Origin: Streptomyces violaceoruber
GTDB taxonomy: Bacteria; Actinomycetota; Actinomycetes; Streptomycetales; Streptomycetaceae
Assembly (NCBI GenBank): GCA_000720805.1
Contig: JODI01000052.1
Coordinates: forward strand, 1 to 58,687
Direction of reading: 5' to 3'
Length of the DNA: 58,687 nt
The position numbers and the translations under genes are program-made. The notes beneath the pieces were generated by a model. It was not told where the DNA came from. It saw nothing but the letters and a program-made list of their open reading frames with translations, and did not search any database. Each line of letters starts with the position of its first letter. Position 1 is the stretch's first letter. Shown one piece after another: positions 54,067 through 58,687 of the stretch.

Positions 54067-54510
54067 CGGCTCCACTGTGACAGTGACCTGGCCCCAACCC
54101 GACCGTGAGAACCATGACCCTTCCTGCCGCACCGTGAAGTGGGAACCCGTCCGGGACGCACGCGGGCGCACCGGCACCCATCACGTGACCTACGAACTCG
54201 CCCTGCACGACGGCCGGATCCTGCGTACCAGAATGTCGCATCCGGTGGACCGCACCACGTACGGCGCCGCGCTGTGGCGGGGCACATCCTGCGGGACCAA
54301 CTGGACGTCACGGAGGACGAGTTCTGGAGCTGCGTACTGCAGGGCGAGCTGCCTGGCCGAGGTGCTCCCGAGCCGCCACGCGAGGCGCTTCCCGCTGACC
54401 TGGTGCATCTGCTCATCCACCGTGTGGGCGTTGGCGAGAACTCCGTGGCGGGGATGACCAAGGACGAGGCGGTTGCGAGACTCCAGACGTACTGGAAGGA
54501 CGGGAACTGA
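54044..54510 (+). pseudogene. Frameshifted gene (Streptomyces 'translational repressor/toxin-antitoxin'-annotated family)
   Basis: The N-terminal half (HVTYELALHDGRILRTRMSH, PVDRTTYGAALW) is read in one frame and the C-terminal half (GHILRDQLDVTEDEFWSCV, LPADLVHLLIHRVG, MTKDEAVARLQTYW) in the next. The two join naturally near 54280-54290 if one base is lost or gained. Both halves match, from memory, one protein family of about 110-130 residues in Streptomyces that is often labelled 'cytotoxic translational repressor of toxin-antitoxin stability'. Either a true pseudogene or a sequencing error. No toxin or antitoxin partner gene is adjacent. Confidence 0.68.
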
Positions 54511-54684
54511 GCCCCATCCCCGACGCGAAGAATCACGGGGGCGGTCACCGCCGTAGGCGGTTCGGCAATGCGAAGTAGCCCGTCAGTACGTTCCAAGGTT
54601 CGCTTCTCTGCCGTTTCCCGGTGCCAGGCCGCCTCGTTGGTCTTTCCGGGTTAATGCCCGGAGGACCGACGACAAGGGGCCGGT

Positions 54685-55077
54685 GTGCGACAGGAGTGGT
54701 CACCGGAAGGGCCGTTGGCGAGCCGGCGGCTGGTGGAAGGCGGCTGGAAGCCCGTGGCCGACAAGACCGGGGTGACGAGGCTCGGCTTCTGCCTGATGCC
54801 TAAGTTCTTACCGGCCTGGGCGAACAAGCGGGCTGATGAGGACCTGCGCGGCCTGACCGCCATGTCCCGGTCCGACATCACCCCGTACGGCACGTTCCAC
54901 CTCGACATGGGCAGACAGCTCGACCTCGGGCGGAGAGTCGCTGTGCCTCGTACCCGGGCCGGCGGAGCAGCCACACGGGTGGCCGAGCTGAGCGCACCCC
55001 TCGTGCGCCCCTGGATGGACGGTGAGAGGTGCCCTCAGCGACTCCGACTACGGGATCAGCACGGCTCAGAGGCGTAA
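54685..55077 (+). pseudogene. Remnant of a Tn3-family transposase with large internal deletion
   Basis: The frame opens with WSPEGPLASRRLVEGGW and KPVADKTGVTRLGFCL, like the N-terminal DUF4158 of actinobacterial Tn3 transposases, then passes straight to ADEDLRGLTAMSRSDITPYG and TFHLDMGRQLDLG, like their extreme C-terminus. About 850 residues in between, including the DDE catalytic core, are gone. No 38-bp terminal inverted repeats were found. It explains how the neighbouring accessory genes may have arrived. Confidence 0.58.
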
Positions 55078-55341
55078 CTGCTCGATGAGTCGGATGTTGC
55101 AGGAGGCGTGGCCATTGCCGTTCTTCGGCAGCACCCAGAAGGAGCCATCGCTGTCACGCCCTACGACGCGTGGACCTTTCAGCGAGTCGGGCACGTGGCT
55201 CTTGGCCACCTTGTACAGCTCGACGAACGCCTCTTCCCTGGACTTGTTTCCGTTCACGGGCCGAATGACCTTTGTCTGCCGATGCGATGCTGCGCCATCG
55301 GCCGTGACCGTCTCCTCCGCGATGATCAACCACGCAGGCAT
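55066..55341 (-). CDS. Hypothetical protein (91 aa)
   Basis: Unknown family. A compact, basic, probably alpha+beta protein: PAWLIIAEETVTADG, TKVIRPVNGNKSREEAFVEL, YKVAKSHVPDS and FWVLPKNGNGHASCNIRLIEQL. ATG 55341 follows AGAGAGGG at the right distance. The codon use is less extreme than in core genes (AAA, AAT and TTG occur). It lies downstream of the zinc-finger peptide on the same strand, but a hairpin between them (55434-55464) may separate transcripts. Its 3' end overlaps the Tn3 remnant by 12 bases. Confidence 0.68.
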   Translation of the reverse strand: MPAWLIIAEETVTADGAASHRQTKVIRPVNGNKSREEAFVELYKVAKSHVPDSLKGPRVVGRDSDGSFWVLPKNGNGHASCNIRLIEQLRL

Positions 55342-55433
55342 TGATCCCTCTCTTTGCGACTGGATGCGACGGCCCGCGTATCGCGAGCCGGGAACCGTAT
55401 CGGGTTCGGCTTGGTTCGCTGCTCAGACGGAGA

Positions 55434-55464
55434 GGCACGGAGACTCCGCGTGCTCCTCCGTGCC
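55434..55464 (-). terminator. Hairpin between the zinc-finger peptide and the 91-aa gene
   Basis: GGCACGGAG (55434-55442) pairs perfectly with CTCCGTGCC (55456-55464), loop of 13 bases. It lies 55 bases after the zinc-finger peptide stop on the minus strand. No U-run. Confidence 0.5.
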
Positions 55465-55519
55465 TGGAGTTCCGCAGGAGCAGAGGGCGGGGACGTGGGC
55501 CCCTGCCCCCTGGTTCGTG

Positions 55520-55651
55520 TCAGCCTCGGCCGTCACACGCCTTGCAGTCGCCGCTTCCCTTGCAGCTGCTGCACTTGGCTCCGCTCCAGCCTCGGAGTCC
55601 GGAGCCGTCGCAGGTAGTGCACTTGCCGTTGCCCTTGCATCGCTGGCACAT
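55520..55651 (-). CDS. 43-residue DnaJ-type zinc-finger microprotein
   Basis: The whole protein is a DnaJ-type (CxxCxGxG)4 cysteine-rich domain: CQRCKGNG (residues 2-9), CTTCDGSG (11-18), CSSCKGSG (27-34) and CKACDGRG (36-43), with a short LRGWSGAK hinge. In DnaJ/Hsp40 these four motifs bind two zinc ions and help hold unfolded protein. Here there is no J-domain. ATG 55651 has TAAGGAGC upstream; that ribosome site overlaps the TAA stop of the secreted-protein gene 12 bases before, so the two are translationally linked. It is missed by any ORF length cut above 43 residues. Confidence 0.85.
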   Translation of the reverse strand: MCQRCKGNGKCTTCDGSGLRGWSGAKCSSCKGSGDCKACDGRG

Positions 55652-55663
55652 GTTGGTTGCTCC

Positions 55664-56287
55664 TTACTTGTGGCGGATCGGGGTGTAGGTGTGGGGCGTC
55701 TCCCAGCCTCGGGCGTGCTTGGTCAGGATCGGCCCGAAGTAGGAGTTGGGCGGGGTGCCGCCCCCATTGGGCAGGTGGGCGCTGCGCAAGGCCGGGCTGT
55801 ACTTGCGGAAGATCGCGATGGCCTTGGTGAGGCAGTTGTTGTACGCGACCTGGTAGCCGTTGTCCCTCATGGCCCGGAACGTGCGCTGCGCGGCGGCGAC
55901 GTCGCCGCCGGCGGTGTTGATGCACCGGTAGGCGTCGTAGAGGTTCTTGTGGTGGCTGGGGTCCGGCTTGAGGGTCGCCCGGATGTCGTTCCAGTTGCCG
56001 CTCTTCATCCAGCTGCCGTTGTTCCTGCCCGCCGGGGTGTAGCTGTCTCCCTGGGCGTTGTCGGTCGAGCCCCAGATCCAGCGCTTGCTGTTCCTGGGGT
56101 CCCGCAGCGCCCAGGCGACGTGCCCGGCGCCACCGGCGCCCTCGGCGTCTCGGAAGAAGCAGACTCGTCCGCCAGCAGCGGCGTCCGCCTGCGCGGCGGG
56201 CAGGAGAGCGGGCGTCATCGCGCCCAGCAATACCGCAGCCAGGAGGGTCGACCGGACACGACCATTGCGAACTTCCGTTCGAATCAT
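55664..56287 (-). CDS. Secreted protein with possible permuted papain-like fold (207 aa)
   Basis: Residues 1-36 form a Sec signal peptide (VRSTLLAAVLLGAMTPALLP then AAQADA). The mature part has a GHVAWAL motif (H56) near its start and NNCLTKAIAIFRKY (C152) toward its end, with IWGSTDN and DSYTPAG between. A His before a Cys in this spacing recalls circularly permuted NlpC/P60 (YaeF/YiiX-like) cysteine hydrolases; this is a weak fold guess. A further Cys pair (C43, C122) may form a disulfide. TAA stop, unusual in this genome. First gene of a unit with the zinc-finger peptide and divergent from the HTH-TM gene. Confidence 0.7.
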   Translation of the reverse strand: MIRTEVRNGRVRSTLLAAVLLGAMTPALLPAAQADAAAGGRVCFFRDAEGAGGAGHVAWALRDPRNSKRWIWGSTDNAQGDSYTPAGRNNGSWMKSGNWNDIRATLKPDPSHHKNLYDAYRCINTAGGDVAAAQRTFRAMRDNGYQVAYNNCLTKAIAIFRKYSPALRSAHLPNGGGTPPNSYFGPILTKHARGWETPHTYTPIRHK

Positions 56288-56479
56288 GGTTTGTACCTCT
56301 CGTGTTTCAGAGCCCTTTTGGGAGTCGTCGGCGCGATGGACGCGCCGTCAGAATCGAGGGTGCCCAGGGGAATCGAGCGAGACCACAGGCGTCAGGCAGG
56401 TGCATGTTGCAGTGCAACTTTCACCGCCGCGACCTGCGGAATCTGGTGTCGACGTGCAAGAGGGAAGGGGCCTGCCGGG

Positions 56480-57748
56480 TTGGGAAGCACGAACGAAGAA
56501 CTGATCGACGAGTTCGGTGATGCGCTGGATGAGTGGGCCAAGGAGGTCAAGGCCGCCTGCCGCGCGTCGGCTGTGCAGCAGCAGCAGCTCGCAAGCAGGC
56601 TCACCGAGCTGAGCAAGAGGGGGAGCGTGGACCCGAGCCGAGTCTCCAAGTGGCTGAGCGGCCGGAAGATCGTCACCACCGGTGGTGCGGCCCTGCCAGG
56701 CAAGGGCCTGTCTCAGGACGTCGTGCGAGCCTTGGGGCTGCAGGGGCCGCAAGCCCGGCGAGTGCTGCAACTCGGCGAAAGGGTCGATCTCCTACAGGCC
56801 CAGCTGGAGCGCAGATACCCGAGTGCTTGGAGAGTTGCCGCGCAAGCCCATTTCCGTAACACGTCTGAGGCAGCGCTCAATTCGAGCCCTTCGGCCGGAG
56901 CCGACGCCGACTCTTCTGCGGGCGAGGGGTCCCCTCCTTCCCCGTCGGCGGTCAGCCAACGCCAGGACGCCCCTGCAGCCCCCGAGGCGCCGCTTGCCCA
57001 TGCGACGGCCACCGCGCCTGTAGCTGCGGTTGACGAGAAGGCCTCGGCCCGGCCGCCGCTGGTCACAGGCGGCGAATCGCCAAGCGCTCCTCGTCGCGGC
57101 CGGAGGCAACGGCTGTGGCGTGACCGACCTGGATGGATCAGGGCTCTGGGCAGCGTGACGGCTTTGGCTACGGCTGTCGCGGTGTTCATCGTCGCCAGGG
57201 CAGTGCTGGGAGCCGACGATGACAGGAGTACCGGCGGACGGTCCGAGGGGACCAGTCCCCAGGCGTCGGCTTCGGTCAGCATGGGCTCTTACGCACAGGG
57301 CGGACCGGAGACGGTCCCCTCCGAGTCACCGGGCCTGGAGAAGGGGACCCTGGGGGAGGACAGCCGGTGCAGCGTTCCGTTCCTGGGACCGGGCGCGGTG
57401 GCCTGGAGAGTATGCGCCCGCGTCGAAGCAGAACGTGTTTCCTTCGCCCTCAAGATCACCAACCACGGGAGCACGGCAACGACGGTCAAGATCCGCCTGG
57501 AGTACGCACAGGCCAGCAAGTTCCACCCATGCCCGAAGGCGCCGAGCACTCATCTCCTCGACGTCGCAGCAAGGGAGACCGTCATCACGGATTCGGGGCA
57601 GTGCACGGTCCCCCGGGAGGGAACCCCCGTCGCCTACCAAGGAGTGGGCTGGGTGATTGCCGGGGACGCCAACGCAGGCTCGTACGAACTGGCCCCTACC
57701 GCGCACGTCTATCCCGACCACGTCATCTGGCAACCCGACTTGGTGTGA
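56480..57748 (+). CDS. HTH domain protein with a membrane anchor and extracellular domain (422 aa)
   Basis: Residues ~33-62 form a helix-turn-helix (QQQLASRLTELSKRGSVDPS then RVSKWLSGRK) of the type found at the N-terminus of many actinobacterial signalling proteins. Residues ~115-215 are a Ser/Ala/Pro-rich linker ending in a basic stretch (RRGRRQRLWRDR). One membrane helix (GSVTALATAVAVFIVARAVLG, ~222-242) follows, then a Thr/Ser-rich neck and an extracellular beta-type domain (about 285-422) with four Cys. TTG 56480 is used because AGGGAAGGGG lies 9 bases before it; the longer frame back to 55022 crosses other genes. Likely a one-component membrane sensor; DNA target unknown, with the divergent secreted-protein unit as first candidate. 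Confidence 0.8.
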   Translation: MGSTNEELIDEFGDALDEWAKEVKAACRASAVQQQQLASRLTELSKRGSVDPSRVSKWLSGRKIVTTGGAALPGKGLSQDVVRALGLQGPQARRVLQLGERVDLLQAQLERRYPSAWRVAAQAHFRNTSEAALNSSPSAGADADSSAGEGSPPSPSAVSQRQDAPAAPEAPLAHATATAPVAAVDEKASARPPLVTGGESPSAPRRGRRQRLWRDRPGWIRALGSVTALATAVAVFIVARAVLGADDDRSTGGRSEGTSPQASASVSMGSYAQGGPETVPSESPGLEKGTLGEDSRCSVPFLGPGAVAWRVCARVEAERVSFALKITNHGSTATTVKIRLEYAQASKFHPCPKAPSTHLLDVAARETVITDSGQCTVPREGTPVAYQGVGWVIAGDANAGSYELAPTAHVYPDHVIWQPDLV

Positions 57749-57765
57749 TCGACAGCGGGGCGTGA

Positions 57766-57797
57766 GTGTCGGCAGGCGATCGTCTGCCGACACTCGG
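57766..57797. terminator. Bidirectional terminator
   Basis: A perfect 12-bp stem, GAGTGTCGGCAG (57766-57777) with CTGCCGACACTC (57786-57797), and an 8-base loop. It lies 18 bases after the HTH-TM stop and 50 bases from the convergent VOC gene end. Confidence 0.88.
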
Positions 57798-57846
57798 GTT
57801 GGCGGCCCAGGCGGACAGGACAGAACGAGGACCCGTTCGCGGCCCC

Positions 57847-58281
57847 TCAGTCGAGACAGAACTCGTTGCCCTCGACGTCCTGCATCACGATGCACGACTC
57901 GTTGAAGCCATCGGCAGGCAGCAGTCGCACGCGTACCGCGCCGAGCGGGACCAGTCGTGCGCATTCGGCTTCGAGTGCGGCGAGGCGCTCCTCACCCACG
58001 AGCCCGGTGCCGACCCGCACGTCGAGATGCACCCGGTTCTTGACGACCTTGCCTTCGGGGACGCGCTGGAAGAACAGTCGCGGGCCCGCACCCGAGGGAT
58101 CGACGCAGGCGAACGCCGAGCCCTGACGCTCAGGCGGCAGAGAGCGATCGAAATCGTCCCAGCCGGCGAATCCCGGCGGCGGTGGCGGTACGACGTACCC
58201 CAGCACCTCGCACCAGAAGCGAGCGACGCGCTCAGGTTCCGCGCAGTCGAAAGTGACCTGGACCTGCTTGATCGACGCCAT
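57847..58281 (-). CDS. VOC (glyoxalase/dioxygenase-like) family protein
   Basis: A 144-residue protein of two beta-alpha-beta-beta-beta modules: VQVTFDCAEPERVARFWCEVLGY at the N-terminus, HLDVRVGTG opening the second module (metal-type His), and VMQDVEGNEFCLD at the end (metal-type Glu). This is the typical glyoxalase/bleomycin-resistance arrangement. Substrate unknown. ATG 58281. It stands alone, divergent from the SDR gene by 140 bases. Confidence 0.88.
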   Translation of the reverse strand: MASIKQVQVTFDCAEPERVARFWCEVLGYVVPPPPPGFAGWDDFDRSLPPERQGSAFACVDPSGAGPRLFFQRVPEGKVVKNRVHLDVRVGTGLVGEERLAALEAECARLVPLGAVRVRLLPADGFNESCIVMQDVEGNEFCLD

Positions 58282-58343
58282 CGGTCCACCCTAGTGGGGC
58301 GTTCCGCCACCCGGAGCTTTCTCAGATCGCCGGCTGTGACCCC

Positions 58344-58394
58344 TTGCCATCGACCCACGACCACCATATTGTCGTACGAACGTAAGACGTACGA
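58344..58394 (+). promoter_or_regulatory. Promoter and TetR-type operator of the SDR gene
   Basis: TTGCCA (58344-58349), spacer 17, TATTGT (58367-58372). Directly after the -10 is a perfect inverted repeat, TCGTACG (58372-58378) and CGTACGA (58388-58394), with a 9-base centre. The position blocks transcription start, as for TetR repressors. The repressor gene is probably downstream, outside the window. Confidence 0.65.
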
Positions 58395-58421
58395 GTGTAA
58401 TCCAATGCAAGGGAGTCCGTG

Positions 58422-58687
58422 ATGGCGACAACTCGGCCGGTGGTACTCGTGACGGGTGCGTCATCGGGGATCGGCAAGGAGACGGCCCGCGCGTTCGTCG
58501 CGGCGGGTTACGAGGTGATCGGGACCGGCCGCAAGACCTCCGGGCTCACCCCGCCCGCCGGTGTGACGTACCTCGATCTCGACGTGGGCAGTGACGACTC
58601 GGTCACCGCCGCGGTCGCCGAGGTGGTCGACCGGTTCGGACGCATCGACGTCCTGGTCAACAACGCGGGCGTCGGCGCGTCGGGCGC
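58422..58687 (+). CDS. Short-chain dehydrogenase/reductase, N-terminal part (cut by window edge)
   Basis: The first 88 residues of a classical SDR: the NAD(P) site VLVTGASSGIGKETARAF (TGxxxGIG), the acidic DLDVG after strand 4 and LVNNAGVG (NNAG). An Arg in TGRK after the second strand suggests NADP preference. ATG 58422 follows GGGAG 6 bases upstream. The catalytic YxxxK lies beyond the window. Single-gene promoter with an operator directly upstream, so probably inducible. Confidence 0.93.
   Translation, partial: MATTRPVVLVTGASSGIGKETARAFVAAGYEVIGTGRKTSGLTPPAGVTYLDLDVGSDDSVTAAVAEVVDRFGRIDVLVNNAGVGASG

Noticed and set aside
54540..54684. Possible structured RNA between the frameshifted gene and the Tn3 remnant
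   Set aside because: Only short, weak complementary segments are visible and none with a stable closing stem.
55022..56479. Extension of the HTH-TM protein back to 55022 (908 codons in total)
   Set aside because: The first 486 codons lie over the zinc-finger peptide, the secreted-protein gene and the 91-aa gene, have no domains, and the ribosome site and family-like sequence start at TTG 56480.

Overview
This window is chromosomal DNA from a Streptomyces or a very close relative. The evidence is the very high G+C content, the GTG and TTG starts, the many 4-base ATGA/GTGA gene overlaps, the NarL-type two-component pairs, the Tat- and Sec-exported enzymes, and the run of core genes purA, kynA-kynU, fba and pyrE. 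Coding density is high on both strands. No rRNA, tRNA or CRISPR array was seen. Genes are cut at both ends: a Ser/Thr kinase on the left and an SDR oxidoreductase on the right.

Layout. 1-6 kb: partial Ser/Thr kinase, DJ-1/PfpI gene with a MarR regulator, class III aminotransferase, GntR regulator, unknown protein. 6-8 kb: Tat-exported 5'-nucleotidase/cyclic phosphodiesterase. 8-16.4 kb: a LacI-controlled carbohydrate locus (lacI-type regulator divergent from a GH127 beta-L-arabinofuranosidase, an ABC importer and a secreted clan-A-like glycosidase with a ricin-type lectin domain). A polymer or glycoprotein glycan would be cut outside, imported, and stripped of beta-L-arabinofuranose inside. 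16.5-22 kb: a two-component system divergent from a MacB/FtsX-type exporter. 22-24.9 kb: purA, a degenerate diacylglycerol-kinase-like protein and a small conserved protein. 25-28.8 kb: ethanolamine use (eutBC divergent from an APC permease). 28.9-29.4 kb: a gene graveyard. 29.4-30.9 kb: small membrane protein and cytochrome P450. 31-35.3 kb: two adjacent, paralogous two-component pairs. 35-38.7 kb: acyltransferase-3 protein and alpha/beta hydrolases. 38.7-41.1 kb: kynurenine pathway (tryptophan 2,3-dioxygenase, kynureninase, probable kynurenine formamidase). 41.5-51.8 kb: DUF3151 protein, DHA2 MFS exporter, fba, pyrE, aldose-1-epimerase, SRPBCC/CoxG-like protein, spermidine-synthase-like membrane protein with DUF2617, a Cys/Gly-rich membrane peptide, class I aminotransferase. 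51.8-53.9 kb: Tat-exported flavin amine/amino-acid oxidase. 54-57.8 kb: an accessory island with a frameshifted gene, a Tn3 transposase remnant, a secreted Cys/His protein, a 43-residue DnaJ-type zinc-finger peptide, a 91-residue protein and a divergent HTH-TM protein. 57.8-58.7 kb: VOC protein and the start of an SDR gene.

Three themes stand out. First, the window is full of short tandem repeats (9-39 bp) at gene boundaries. Three of them start in the last codons and stop codon of a gene, one starts at a start codon, and others sit inside coding sequence in multiples of three. Second, at least six genes have a -10-like hexamer exactly 6-7 nt before the start codon and no Shine-Dalgarno sequence, as expected for leaderless transcripts; this revises several starts. 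Third, the 54-57.8 kb island holds the least familiar genes: a divergent pair of units coding a secreted protein plus zinc-finger microprotein on one side and a membrane-anchored HTH protein on the other.

All functions are assigned by reading motifs and from memory of protein families; no searches were run.
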